Assembly: GCA_963722295.1 (NCBI GenBank)
Contig: CAVRLB010000008.1
Span: 1 to 64,000 of the forward strand
From: Brooklawnia sp032229645
Lineage (GTDB): Bacteria > Actinomycetota > Actinomycetes > Propionibacteriales > Propionibacteriaceae
Length of the DNA stretch: 64,000 nt
Direction: 5' to 3'
Shown here: positions 1-8,792 of the stretch, piece after piece
How the letters are laid out: each line of letters opens with the position of its first letter
Numbering within the stretch: position 1 is the first letter of the stretch
Position numbers and translations under genes: made by a program
Notes under the pieces: generated by a model
What the model was told of the DNA's origin: nothing
The model's database searches: none
What the model saw: only the letters and a program-made list of their open reading frames with translations

Positions 1-6
1 TAAGAG

Positions 7-501
7 ATGCCTCAGCCGCCACTCGAACGCCGGACGGGAAACAGCATGTCGAAACAAATGATGGCGTTGTGCTCCGCAACATCCTTCCTGATTGCTTTTG
101 GAATCGATGTCTTCTTACGTGCCGAATTGACGTTCAGAATCTCAAGCGTGGTTGTCACGTTACTATCCGATGTGCGAGTCGTGTGCGTAATTGCGGCGGG
201 AGTGCTGCTTGCGTGCGCGGTCATAGGACAACCGGTGCCGGCACAAGAGAGTGCGAATAGACCACTGAGCGGAAGAACATCATTGGTCCTTGGGCTCGGT
301 CTAATAGCTGTCTCAATCACGCTGAGTCTGATCGGTCAGCTCATCGTCCTAGACGCCGAAGAATCATCGCAACAAGCATGGCCAGGACTACTTCTTTCTC
401 TTATGCTCTACGCCATGGAGATCACTGGCTCCATGCTGGTCGCCTTGGGGACGATCTCGCTACTTTCCAGAGGCCACGCCGAGGCACCGAGTGACGAGTA
501 A
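7..501 (+). CDS. Small multi-pass membrane protein, unknown function
   Basis: I do not recognise the family. The 164-residue product has about four hydrophobic segments (roughly residues 20-37, 55-70, 92-112 and 125-155), with short charged loops and an acidic C-terminus, so it is probably an integral membrane protein. An internal ATG at 46 would give 151 residues and is an equally good start; neither has a strong ribosome site. The coding sequence is visibly poorer in G+C and has more A/T-ending codons than the cyd genes next to it, which hints at acquisition from elsewhere. It converges on cydC, and the start of its own transcription unit lies outside or at the edge of the window. Confidence 0.55.
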   Translation: MPQPPLERRTGNSMSKQMMALCSATSFLIAFGIDVFLRAELTFRISSVVVTLLSDVRVVCVIAAGVLLACAVIGQPVPAQESANRPLSGRTSLVLGLGLIAVSITLSLIGQLIVLDAEESSQQAWPGLLLSLMLYAMEITGSMLVALGTISLLSRGHAEAPSDE

Positions 502-518
502 CTGGATCGCGTTCATTT

Positions 519-535
519 GGCGGATCGACTCCGCC
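519..535. terminator. Small hairpin between convergent genes
   Basis: A perfect 6-bp inverted repeat, GGCGGA and TCCGCC with a 5-nt loop, lies between the convergent ends of the small membrane protein and cydC. It could end transcription from either side. There is no clear T-run. Confidence 0.3.
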
Positions 536-579
536 TCAGATCCGGACCACGGGAATACAAAGCCAGGCGGAAATGCGCG

Positions 580-2196
580 TCAGCGCAGCGTGCCGCCGCA
601 GGCCCACCGACTCAGGTCGACCACCCGGTCACAGCGGGCCATCAGATCTTCGTCATGGGTGATCACCAGCAGTGCGGTATCGGCCAGCGTCGTGAACAGG
701 TCGTCCAGCAGCGCCTGCGCGGTCTCGCGGTCGAGATGTTCGGTCGGCTCGTCCAAGATCACCAGTCCATAGGGTTCGGACGAAGCCAGCAGCCGGGCGA
801 GCGCCACCCGCTGGGCCTCGCCGCCCGACAGAGTCGCGCCCTGCTCGCCGACCTCGCGCTGTGGGTCCAGCTGCAGACCGGCCTTGCTCATCGCCGAGAC
901 GACCTGTGCATCGGTCGCGTCCTTGTTACCGATCCGCACGTTTTCTGCCAGCGAGGTCGCGAAGATATGCGAGCTCTGCTCCAGGTAGCCGACCCGGCTC
1001 GGTGCCAGCAGCCGGCCGCCGCGCGCCGGGATCAACCCCATGACCGTGGCCGCCAATGTCGTCTTCCCGAGCCCCGATGGTCCGGTCAGCGCCACCGAAT
1101 GACCCGGCTGCACATCAAGGTCGATACCGGCCAGCAGCTCGGGTCCATCGGGCCAGCCGACCCCGACATCGTGCAAGTGCAGCCCCGTCACTGTCGACTC
1201 CGGGTCGGCCACCCGATCACCGGATCCGACTGGTTCGGCCCGCAGCACATCGAGCACCCGGGTCAGGGCGGCGCGTGACCGGGTCAACGTCTGGGCCGAC
1301 TTGGTGAAGTCCGAGTAGACCTCGTGCAGGGCCAGCGGAACCAGCACCAGGATCGCCAGATCGCGACCGAGCATCGTGCCGTTCGCGACCGCGGCCCCGC
1401 CGATCGCCAGTCCCGCGACCACAGCCAACCCTGTCGACAGCATCTGGGCGGCCTCCGCGACTCCGCGCGTCCAGGCGCCTTCGCGTTCGCTGGTGCGCAG
1501 TTCGCCGTCGATGGCCGCTAGCGCCGCCAGCTCGCGATCGACCAGACCGTAGGCGACCATGTCGGCGGCACCGAGTGACATCTCGCGCACCTTGTCCCCG
1601 AGTTCGCCGCGGGCGGGCACGGCCCGTTCATCCGCCTGCCGTGACCAGCGAGAGGCAAGCCACGGGACGACGACGCCGGCGACGATGGAGATCGCGAGCA
1701 GCACCGCGGCGTCCAACGGGTTGAAGATCGTCAGGATCGCACTCGTGCCCAGGAAGACCATGACCGCCGAACTGAACGGCATGATCACCCGAACCACCAG
1801 ATCGACGATGCCCTCGACGTCGGCGGTGACGCGCACCAGCAGGTCACCGTAGCGGCGGCCCAGCAAAGTGGTGCGGCTCAGCGAGGTGAAGGTGAGTTCG
1901 CGCAGTCCGCTCTGCATCCGCAGCGCCAGATCGTGACCGGTCAGCCGCTCGAAATAGCGACCGACCCCACGCCCGATCCCGAAGAAACGGACCCCGACCG
2001 AAGCGGCCAGCAGATACAACACCGGAGGATGCTCGGCGGCCCGGCTCAGCATCCAGCCCGAGACGCCCATCAGAGCCACGGCGCAACCGCTCGCGAAGAT
2101 CGCCAGCAAGATCGATACCACCAACCGCCAGCGCCCCTGCGGTTCGCGCGTGACAAGGCGGCTGACCAGCGTGCGGATGTCACTCCCGGTGGCCAT
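580..2196 (-). CDS. cydC: Thiol reductant ABC exporter subunit CydC
   Basis: Half of the CydDC heterodimeric ABC exporter, which moves cysteine or glutathione outwards and is needed to assemble cytochrome bd. The 538-residue product has an N-terminal six-helix membrane domain (about 20-300) and a C-terminal ATPase domain with Walker A GPSGLGKT, signature LSGGEAQR and Walker B VILDEPTEHLD. The ATG at 2196 has a strong AGGAGG-type ribosome site just upstream and lies 14 nt inside the end of cydD, so the two are translationally coupled. It is the last gene of cydABDC. Length and motif order are normal for the family. Confidence 0.93.
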   Translation of the reverse strand: MATGSDIRTLVSRLVTREPQGRWRLVVSILLAIFASGCAVALMGVSGWMLSRAAEHPPVLYLLAASVGVRFFGIGRGVGRYFERLTGHDLALRMQSGLRELTFTSLSRTTLLGRRYGDLLVRVTADVEGIVDLVVRVIMPFSSAVMVFLGTSAILTIFNPLDAAVLLAISIVAGVVVPWLASRWSRQADERAVPARGELGDKVREMSLGAADMVAYGLVDRELAALAAIDGELRTSEREGAWTRGVAEAAQMLSTGLAVVAGLAIGGAAVANGTMLGRDLAILVLVPLALHEVYSDFTKSAQTLTRSRAALTRVLDVLRAEPVGSGDRVADPESTVTGLHLHDVGVGWPDGPELLAGIDLDVQPGHSVALTGPSGLGKTTLAATVMGLIPARGGRLLAPSRVGYLEQSSHIFATSLAENVRIGNKDATDAQVVSAMSKAGLQLDPQREVGEQGATLSGGEAQRVALARLLASSEPYGLVILDEPTEHLDRETAQALLDDLFTTLADTALLVITHDEDLMARCDRVVDLSRWACGGTLR

Positions 2197-3883
2197 TGCC
2201 GGCCTCCTGATGGCTGCTCACAGTGCTGCTTTCAAGGCCACGATGGGCGCCAACCGCTACCATTTCGTCGGCCAGCCTCAGCAGCGCCTCCCGGTGGCTG
2301 ATCACGATCGCTCCCACTCCGGTCCCGCGTACCGCGGCAACGGCCTGGGCCTCGGTCGCCTGATCGAGTCCTGCCGTCGGCTCGTCTAGGACGAGTAACC
2401 CGGCTTCGTCCAACTCGATGCGCAGCAGCGCGCGGGCGAGCGCGACTCGCCGGCGTTCTCCGGCGGACAGGCCCTCACCGTCATCGGCGAGCGGACGATC
2501 CAATGCCAGATCTTGGCCGCCGGCGCGGTCAAGTACCTCGCGCAGCTGGCTTTGCGCGGCCTGCGGATAGCCGATGGCAACATTCGATCCGATGGTTCCG
2601 CGCAGCATCCCCGGGTTCTGATCGACCCAGGCGATCTGGCGTCGCCACGCGGCGAGATCGAGATCGCGCAGGTCGATGCCCCCGACCCGAACGGACCCGC
2701 TGGTCGGCTGGACGAAGCCCATCAGCACGTTCAGCGCGGTCGACTTGCCGCCGCCCGAGGGTCCGGTCAGCGCCAGCACATCGCCGGGGCGCATCGTGAA
2801 ACTCAGGTCCTCCAGGGACGGCCGATCGGCGCCCGGATAGTGCACGCAGACGTGGTCGAAGACGATCTCGGAGGTCATCAATGCGGGAGGCGCAAGTGGC
2901 GCCGCCGGCGGGGCCTCGACTGCCTCGATGACGCGGAAGACCGAATCGGCAGCTGCGGCGCCATCGGCCGAGTCATGGAAGTGGACGCCGACCATCCGCA
3001 CGGGCAGATAGGCCTCGGGCGCGAGCACCAGGACGAACAGGGCGGTCGTGAGATCGAGCGCACCGTCGACGACGCGGAATCCCACGGTGACCGCGACCAG
3101 TGCAACGGACAAGGTGGCCAGCAGTTCCAGCACACCACCGGAGAGGAACGCGAGCCGCAGCGTCTTCATGGTCTCGATCCGGGAGCGCTGCTCGACATGC
3201 TTCAGACCGGTCAGCTGCCCGCGGGCGCGTCCGAAGACCTGCAGCGTCGGCAGACCGGTGACCAGATCGGTGAAGTGATTGGCCAGCCTGGTCTGATACT
3301 TCAGCCGCCGGTCGACCTGCTCGCGGGTGGCGATGCCGATCAGCGCCATGAACAACGGGATCAGCGGCAAGGTGATCGCAATGATGATGGCCGACTCGGT
3401 GTCCTGGCCCACGATGACCGCCAGGATCAGTAGCGGGATGAATGCAGCCATCACCAGTTGCGGAAGATACTTCGCAAAGTAGCCGTCCAGAGCATCCAGG
3501 CCCTGGGTGGCGAGGTAGATCAGCGTGCTCGATGTGGTCGAGGCATCCCGCGGGTTGGCCAGCCGCGCCGTCATCAGGTCGGTACGCAACTGCGACTTGA
3601 CGGATGCGGATGCCCGGTGCGCCAGCCACGAACTCAACCAACTGAGGCCGGCACGGACGGTGAAGACCGCCCCCAGCACACCGATATAGGCGCCAAGCGA
3701 TGGCAACGGCCCCGCAAACACGGTCGATCGGCTGCCGAACACTCCGGAGACCGCGTGAGCGATCAGCCAGGCCTGGACGATGATGCAGCCGGCGTTGGCG
3801 ATACCTGTCAACGCGACGGCGACCAGGAAAGCCCTGGTCGCCGTCGCGCGCTTGAGAAGCCGTGGATCGAGCGGTGGCGCCAA
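2180..3883 (-). CDS. cydD: Thiol reductant ABC exporter subunit CydD
   Basis: Partner of CydC in the inner-membrane exporter required for cytochrome bd maturation. It has a transmembrane domain (about residues 15-310), then an ATPase domain with Walker A GPSGGGKST, signature LSAGERRRVALARAL and Walker B LLVLDEPTAGLD. I place the start at a TTG at 3883, two bases after the cydB stop, giving 567 residues, typical for CydD. The open frame runs further upstream through cydB, but that part reads as antisense-like noise. A CTG six bases earlier is less likely. Third gene of the cyd operon. Confidence 0.9.
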   Translation of the reverse strand: MAPPLDPRLLKRATATRAFLVAVALTGIANAGCIIVQAWLIAHAVSGVFGSRSTVFAGPLPSLGAYIGVLGAVFTVRAGLSWLSSWLAHRASASVKSQLRTDLMTARLANPRDASTTSSTLIYLATQGLDALDGYFAKYLPQLVMAAFIPLLILAVIVGQDTESAIIIAITLPLIPLFMALIGIATREQVDRRLKYQTRLANHFTDLVTGLPTLQVFGRARGQLTGLKHVEQRSRIETMKTLRLAFLSGGVLELLATLSVALVAVTVGFRVVDGALDLTTALFVLVLAPEAYLPVRMVGVHFHDSADGAAAADSVFRVIEAVEAPPAAPLAPPALMTSEIVFDHVCVHYPGADRPSLEDLSFTMRPGDVLALTGPSGGGKSTALNVLMGFVQPTSGSVRVGGIDLRDLDLAAWRRQIAWVDQNPGMLRGTIGSNVAIGYPQAAQSQLREVLDRAGGQDLALDRPLADDGEGLSAGERRRVALARALLRIELDEAGLLVLDEPTAGLDQATEAQAVAAVRGTGVGAIVISHREALLRLADEMVAVGAHRGLESSTVSSHQEAGNGHRE

Positions 3884-3885
3884 GG

Positions 3886-4977
3886 TCAGCCGTTCGCGAT
3901 CTCGACGCCGGCCGTCGCTGCCGAACTCGACTCGGGCGGCATGTGATCCACCGACAACCGGCGGCGGAAGACTCGGTAGCTCCAGATGGTGTAGGCGAGC
4001 ACCAGTGGCACGCCGACCAGCGCGGCCTTGCTCATCAGGTTCAGCGTGACCGCGGAACTCGCGGCGATCCACATGTCGAACTCGGTGCCGGGGGTTGGCA
4101 CGAACCCCAGCGTCCCGAAGATCTTGATGAAGATCGTCACGAACAGCGTCGCGATCGCCAGGCCCGTCCCGAAGAACGCCAGGTTCTCGCGCTTCTGGAC
4201 GCCCTTCTCGGTGTGCATGAGGACCCCGAAGGCCAGTGCCGCGACCGACACCAGGCCGACCACCCACATCGCTGCCGACGCGCCGGATCCCAGGTGCGGG
4301 TTGTTGGTTGCCGGGTAGGCGATGTTGCCGATGACGACGAACGCGGCCAGCAACGCCACGGCGACCGGGCCGAGCAGCTTGATCACGCCATGCGCCTTGT
4401 CATGCACCGAGCCGGAGGCCTTGAGCGACAGGAAGACCGCGCCGTGGACCATGAAGATCACCACGAGAGCCACGCCACCGAGCAAAGTGAACGGCGTGAA
4501 CAGGTTCCAGAATCCGCTCATGTGCGGCGGCTGACCGTCGACCGGCATACCCTTCCACATATTCGCGAAGCCGACCCCGAAGACCAGGGACACGATCAGT
4601 GAACCGATCGTCGCGCACCAGTCGAAGGTGTCGCGCCAGTTATCGTCCGGCATCAAGGCGCGGTACTCGAACGACACCCCGCGGATGATCAGCCCGAGCA
4701 GGACGAGCAGCAGCGGCACATAGAGGCCGCTGAACAGTGTCGAATACCACCCGGGGAAGGCCGCGAACATCGCACCGCCGGCGGTCAGTAGCCAGACCTC
4801 GTTGCCGTCCCAGGTCGGGCCGATCGTGTTGATCATGACGCGGCGCTCGGTCGGGTCCTTACCGATGACCGGGTAGAGCATCGCGACACCGAAGTCGAAT
4901 CCCTCGAGGAAGAAGAAGCCGATCCACAGCACTCCCACCAGGAGGAACCACAGAATAATCAGCTGGTCATGCGACAT
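3886..4977 (-). CDS. cydB: Cytochrome bd ubiquinol oxidase subunit II
   Basis: Second integral subunit of the bd-type terminal oxidase, which reduces oxygen to water with quinol electrons. The 363-residue product has about nine membrane helices and family signatures near the N-terminus (FLEGFDFGVAML, and GPTWDGNEVWLL around residue 55). It starts 19 bases after cydA and is followed almost directly by cydD. The organism therefore has a high-affinity oxidase suited to low oxygen. Confidence 0.96.
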   Translation of the reverse strand: MSHDQLIILWFLLVGVLWIGFFFLEGFDFGVAMLYPVIGKDPTERRVMINTIGPTWDGNEVWLLTAGGAMFAAFPGWYSTLFSGLYVPLLLVLLGLIIRGVSFEYRALMPDDNWRDTFDWCATIGSLIVSLVFGVGFANMWKGMPVDGQPPHMSGFWNLFTPFTLLGGVALVVIFMVHGAVFLSLKASGSVHDKAHGVIKLLGPVAVALLAAFVVIGNIAYPATNNPHLGSGASAAMWVVGLVSVAALAFGVLMHTEKGVQKRENLAFFGTGLAIATLFVTIFIKIFGTLGFVPTPGTEFDMWIAASSAVTLNLMSKAALVGVPLVLAYTIWSYRVFRRRLSVDHMPPESSSAATAGVEIANG

Positions 4978-4996
4978 AGTGAGTATCTCCTTGGCC

Positions 4997-6511
4997 TCAG
5001 TAGGCGAACGACAGCGGCTTGTCGGCGTCCGTGGACACCTCGGGCGGGGTCACGTCGGGCAGGCCCTTGGCGATGTAGGTGAAGAAGAGCTTCAGTACCA
5101 GCACGGCGATGATGCCGTAGACCAGAGTAAACGCGCTCATGCTGAAGATGATCTCGCCTGCGCTGACGTTGGGCGAATTGGCCGTCCAGGTGGGCAGCAC
5201 GCCGTAGACGATCCACGGCTGGCGGCCCATCTCGGTCAAGATCCAACCGAAGGAGTTGGCGAATAGTGGCATGAACGGCAGGGCACCCATCACGTACTTC
5301 CAGGTCTGGAACTGCCAGTTCTTATCGACCGGGGGATAGTGGCCCTTACGAGTGAACCACAAGATCGCCAGGCCGATCAGCAAACCGAGCGAGCCCAAGC
5401 CGATCATCATCCGGAAGCTGTAGAACGAGATCATCACATTGGGCACCGGGTCGACGCTGAGCTCTGCCAATTGACTGGAGAACTGCTCCTGCAGCGGCGT
5501 ACGGCCGCCCTCGATGTTGCGATAGCCCTCGGCCAGGAACTGTTCGGTCAGGTCGTTGATGCCCATGACTTCGGCATTCGGATCGTTGAAGGCCAAGATG
5601 CTCAAGACGTAGGGCACTTCGAAGCTCCACACCTTGGTCACCTTCGTGATGCCGTCGGATCCGCGTTCTTGGGTGTAGATACCCACGATGGCGAAATCTG
5701 CCGGCGCGGAAGTGTCGAGCAGTCCCTCGGACGCGGCCAGCTTCATCGGCTGGAACTTTGCTTCGACCTGGCCCTGTGCGTGACCAGAGGCGAAGACCGC
5801 GAGGCAGGCGACGATCATCACCCAGGCGCCCATCCGCGACGACTTGCGCCAGGCATCCTCGTCCGGATGGCCTTCGGGGTTCTCCTTGTGGACCTTCGCG
5901 AGCTTCCAGGCGCCCACGCCCGCGAGCAGCGCGCCACCCACCATCAAAGAAGCGGCGATCTGGTGCGGGAAGGTGACCAAGAAGAAGGGGTTGGTGAACA
6001 AGGCACTGAAGTCGGCGAGTTCGGCGCGTCCGTTCTCATAGACGGCGCCGACCGGGTTCTGCATGAAGCAGTTCGCGGCCAGGATGAAGATCGCCGAGAT
6101 GGTGCTACCGAGGGCCACGAGGTACATGCACATGTTGTGCAGACCGCGTGGCAACTTGTCCCAGCCGAAGATCCACAGGCCGATGAAGGTCGACTCGAGG
6201 AAGAAGGCGACCAGGGCTTCGAGCGCCAGCGGCGCGCCGAAGATATCGCCGACGAAGCGGGAGTATTCCGACCAGTTCATGCCGAACTGGAATTCCTGCA
6301 CGATGCCGGTGACCACGCCGGCAGTGAAGTTGATGAGGAAGAGCTTGGAGAAAAACTTGGTGAGGCGCAGCCACTGATCGTCCCCGCTGCGTAGCCAGCG
6401 GGTTTGCAGCACTGCAACCATCCAGCTGGTACCGATGGTCATCGGAACGAAAAAGAAGTGGTAGACAGTTGTGATGCCGAACTGCCAACGCGCGAGTACC
6501 TGTGCGTCCAT
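4997..6511 (-). CDS. cydA: Cytochrome bd ubiquinol oxidase subunit I
   Basis: Heme-bearing, quinol-oxidising subunit of cytochrome bd. The 504 residues are near the usual length (522 in E. coli). Visible key residues are His18 and His183 (heme ligands by position) and the Glu98/Glu106 pair matching the proton-path glutamates. The quinol loop region around residues 250-330 is moderately long. No ribosome site precedes the ATG. Instead a promoter-like pair ends 8 bases before the start, so the transcript may be leaderless. First gene of cydABDC, divergent from bioY. Confidence 0.96.
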   Translation of the reverse strand: MDAQVLARWQFGITTVYHFFFVPMTIGTSWMVAVLQTRWLRSGDDQWLRLTKFFSKLFLINFTAGVVTGIVQEFQFGMNWSEYSRFVGDIFGAPLALEALVAFFLESTFIGLWIFGWDKLPRGLHNMCMYLVALGSTISAIFILAANCFMQNPVGAVYENGRAELADFSALFTNPFFLVTFPHQIAASLMVGGALLAGVGAWKLAKVHKENPEGHPDEDAWRKSSRMGAWVMIVACLAVFASGHAQGQVEAKFQPMKLAASEGLLDTSAPADFAIVGIYTQERGSDGITKVTKVWSFEVPYVLSILAFNDPNAEVMGINDLTEQFLAEGYRNIEGGRTPLQEQFSSQLAELSVDPVPNVMISFYSFRMMIGLGSLGLLIGLAILWFTRKGHYPPVDKNWQFQTWKYVMGALPFMPLFANSFGWILTEMGRQPWIVYGVLPTWTANSPNVSAGEIIFSMSAFTLVYGIIAVLVLKLFFTYIAKGLPDVTPPEVSTDADKPLSFAY

Positions 6512-6519
6512 AGCGCGAA

Positions 6520-6548
6520 CTTACACCCAGGTCAGCTAGCATTTGCAA
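6520..6548 (-). promoter_or_regulatory. Candidate leaderless promoter of cydA
   Basis: On the minus strand TTGCAA (6543-6548) and TGTAAG (6520-6525) are 17 bp apart. The -10-like element ends 8 bases before the cydA ATG. With no Shine-Dalgarno sequence, this spacing fits a leaderless mRNA, common in Actinomycetota. The match to consensus is only moderate. Confidence 0.35.
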
Positions 6549-6590
6549 CTTTTGTCCCGACCCCCCGTCGTTCGGTTGATAGTCAAGTGG

Positions 6591-6596
6591 TATAAG
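6591..6596 (+). promoter_or_regulatory. Possible -10 element for bioYMN
   Basis: TATAAG lies 31 bp before the first BioQ-like box and about 113 bp before bioY. No good -35 hexamer is seen, so this is tentative. Confidence 0.25.
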
Positions 6597-6626
6597 CGTC
6601 TTTGCGTGACGACCGGCTTGTGTAAT

Positions 6627-6664
6627 TGAACCCCGTTAAGGACGATTGCCTGAACAGTGTTAAG
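6627..6664 (+). promoter_or_regulatory. Two BioQ-like operator boxes upstream of bioY
   Basis: TGAAC-CCC-GTTAA (6627-6639) and TGAAC-AGT-GTTAA (6651-6663) are direct copies 24 bp apart. Each matches nine of the ten fixed bases of the TGAAC-N3-GTTAC motif known for the actinobacterial biotin repressor BioQ. They sit 45-80 bp upstream of bioY. Repression of biotin uptake when biotin is plentiful is inferred. No bioQ gene lies in the window. Confidence 0.65.
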
Positions 6665-6708
6665 GTGTTCGTGTCTCTCCTCCTGAAAACTCTGAAAGGC
6701 CGTCGCGC

Positions 6709-7362
6709 ATGAGCACACAGCCGTCGCATCCCGCCCGCGATATCGCACTGATCGCAGTCTTCGCGGGTGTCACTGCTGCACTCGGGCTCATCCCACCGAT
6801 CTACCTGCCGATCTCGCCCGCGCCGATCACCGCTCAGTCGCTCGGCCCGATGCTGGCCGGCGCCATCCTGGGCGGCCGTCGTGGCGGAGGATCCATACTC
6901 CTGTTCATGGCGATGGTCGCCCTTGGCCTGCCGCTGCTTTCGGGCGGACGCGGCGGCATCGGCGTCTTTTTCAGCCCGACCGTCGGCTTCCTGGTGGGCT
7001 TCGTCGTCTGTGCCTTCGTGATGGGCTGGGCCACCTACCGGGTCGGCGCGCCCTACTCGATCTGGAAGGGCCTGATCATCACTCTGCTCGGCGGCCTGCT
7101 GCTGATGTACCTCTTCGGGATCTCCGGCATGATGGTCGCCGGTCACCTGAGCCTCTCGCAGGCCTTGCTCGCCCAGGTGGTGTATTTGCCCGGCGATCTG
7201 GCCAAGGCCGTGATCGCGGTGCTCATCGCCAAGGGTGTGCACACCGCCTATCCGGGGCTGCTGCCCTGGCGCGGGCGGGGCGAAGCCGCTGGCCAGGGTG
7301 AGGCCTCGGTACACGACCAGGCCGAGGCGGGCGCCGCGTCCGTCGCCGACCGCGTACGCTGA
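6709..7362 (+). CDS. bioY: Biotin transporter substrate-binding subunit BioY
   Basis: S component of the energy-coupling-factor biotin transporter, which binds biotin in the membrane. The 217 residues contain six hydrophobic segments and BioY family features: the early IPPIYLPISPAPITAQSLGPMLAGA stretch (residues 23-47), the glycine-rich GGRGGIGVFFSPTVGFL, and the YLPGDLAK motif near residue 163. The C-terminal 30 residues are a hydrophilic tail. A GAAAGG sequence 11 bases upstream is the likely ribosome site. It is followed directly by the ATPase and T-component genes, giving a complete bioYMN unit. Confidence 0.92.
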   Translation: MSTQPSHPARDIALIAVFAGVTAALGLIPPIYLPISPAPITAQSLGPMLAGAILGGRRGGGSILLFMAMVALGLPLLSGGRGGIGVFFSPTVGFLVGFVVCAFVMGWATYRVGAPYSIWKGLIITLLGGLLLMYLFGISGMMVAGHLSLSQALLAQVVYLPGDLAKAVIAVLIAKGVHTAYPGLLPWRGRGEAAGQGEASVHDQAEAGAASVADRVR

Positions 7363-7368
7363 ATTGGC

Positions 7369-8064
7369 GTGGTACGTATCGAGGTCGATCACGTCGGTCA
7401 CCGCTACGGGCAAGGCCCGCTGGCCAGACAGGTGCTCGACGACGTCAGCACCGAGCTGACCGAAAGCAGGATCGGGGTCATCGGCCACAACGGATCGGGC
7501 AAATCGACCTTCGTCCGGATGCTAAATGCGCTGCTGATCCCCAGTCAGGGTGCGGTCCGGGTGAACGGGCTGGATACCGCTTCGGCCGCGGCAAAGGTGC
7601 GTAAGCTCGCCGGATTCTTGTTCACCGACCCTGACACCCAGATCATCATGCCAACGGTGGCTGAGGATGTCGCCTTCGGGCTGCGCAAGTCGGGGCTCAG
7701 CAAGCAGGAGATCGCTGCCCGGGTGGACGAGATGCTGGACCGCTTCGGGCTGGCCGGTCACCGGGACCATCCGGCGCACCTGCTCTCTGGCGGACAGAAG
7801 CAGCTGCTCGCACTGGCATCGGTGCTGATCACCTCGCCGCAGCTGATCATCATGGACGAACCGACCACCCTGCTCGACCTGCGCAACGCCCGGATGATCG
7901 GGCGGGTCATCAGTGAGCTGTCGCAGACGGTGGTCTTGGCCACCCATCATCTCTACCTACTGGACGACTTCGATCGGGTGTTGGTCTTCGACTCGGGACG
8001 ATTGGTCGCCGACGCCCCACCCCCCGAGGCGTTGGCGTACTACCGCGAGCTGATGGAAGCCTGA
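7369..8064 (+). CDS. bioM: Biotin ECF transporter ATPase BioM
   Basis: ATP-binding subunit that powers BioY. The 231 residues hold Walker A GHNGSGKST (about 39-47), the Q-loop region around DPDTQIIMPTV, signature LLSGGQKQLLALA, Walker B LIIMDEPTTLLD and the switch histidine in LATHHLYLL. Translation starts at a GTG six bases after bioY, and its stop overlaps the bioN start in an ATGA. As in other BioM proteins, a single ATPase probably serves as a homodimer. Confidence 0.9.
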   Translation: MVRIEVDHVGHRYGQGPLARQVLDDVSTELTESRIGVIGHNGSGKSTFVRMLNALLIPSQGAVRVNGLDTASAAAKVRKLAGFLFTDPDTQIIMPTVAEDVAFGLRKSGLSKQEIAARVDEMLDRFGLAGHRDHPAHLLSGGQKQLLALASVLITSPQLIIMDEPTTLLDLRNARMIGRVISELSQTVVLATHHLYLLDDFDRVLVFDSGRLVADAPPPEALAYYRELMEA

Positions 8065-8681
8065 TGGCGATCGGCATCAACATGCTGGGCCTCTACCGGC
8101 AGGGATCCTCGTTGCTGCACCGGGCGCCCGCCGTAGCAAAGCTGTGCGCCTTGGTGGTGCTGGGTGCTGCGTCCATTTGGCTGCAATCACGCTGGTGGCT
8201 GGTGCTGACAGCTCTGGCGCTGGTGCTGGCCGGCTATCTGGTGGCGGGGTTCCCGCTCGGGTTGATGCTCAAACAGCTGCGTCCGATGATCTGGCTGCTG
8301 GTTTTCATCGCGGCAATGAACTGGTGGTCGTTCGACTGGCAGCATGCGATAGCCATCCCCGGCATGATCGCCGCGCTGGTCGCGGCGGCCGGGCTGGTCA
8401 CCTTGACGACCCCGATGAGCGCCCTGATCGACGTCGTGGTGCGGGCGGTCGGGCCGCTGCGCAGGTTCGGGGTCGATCCCGAGCGTGTCGGGCTGACATT
8501 GATGCTGGGCATCCGCTGCGTGCCGGTGGTCGCCGGATTGGCTCGCGAGGTGCGTGAGGCGCAGATCGCGCGTACCGCCACTCGCAGCTTCCGGGCCTTC
8601 GCAGTGCCGCTGCTGGTGCGTGCGCTACGCGATGCGGACGCCCTGGGCGATGCTCTAGTCGCCCGCGGTTTCGACGACTGA
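8064..8681 (+). CDS. bioN: Biotin ECF transporter transmembrane T component BioN
   Basis: EcfT-type coupling protein that links BioM to BioY. The 205 residues have four to five hydrophobic segments in the N-terminal half, followed by the cytoplasmic coupling region with the two conserved A-R-x motifs of EcfT (AQIARTATRSF and DALVARGFDD, around residues 170-205). The start overlaps the bioM stop by four bases. Its small size is typical of BioN as opposed to the longer general EcfT proteins. Confidence 0.88.
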   Translation: MAIGINMLGLYRQGSSLLHRAPAVAKLCALVVLGAASIWLQSRWWLVLTALALVLAGYLVAGFPLGLMLKQLRPMIWLLVFIAAMNWWSFDWQHAIAIPGMIAALVAAAGLVTLTTPMSALIDVVVRAVGPLRRFGVDPERVGLTLMLGIRCVPVVAGLAREVREAQIARTATRSFRAFAVPLLVRALRDADALGDALVARGFDD

Positions 8682-8792
8682 GTACGAGCTGCTGGCAACC
8701 GCGGCCCGGCGTCCAGACGCGCTCGTAATCTCGGCTGCGCCTGCAGAATCTAGCCGCGAGGACCAGCGCCGGTCATCAGTGAGCTATTGCCG

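Noticed and set aside
5339..6394. Long open frame on the plus strand opposite cydA (and similar ones opposite cydD, HK, clpB, srlE, acoC)
   Set aside because: These are antisense shadows, common in high-GC DNA. They have low-complexity Arg/Gly/His-rich translations and no ribosome sites, and the opposite strand encodes well-conserved proteins.
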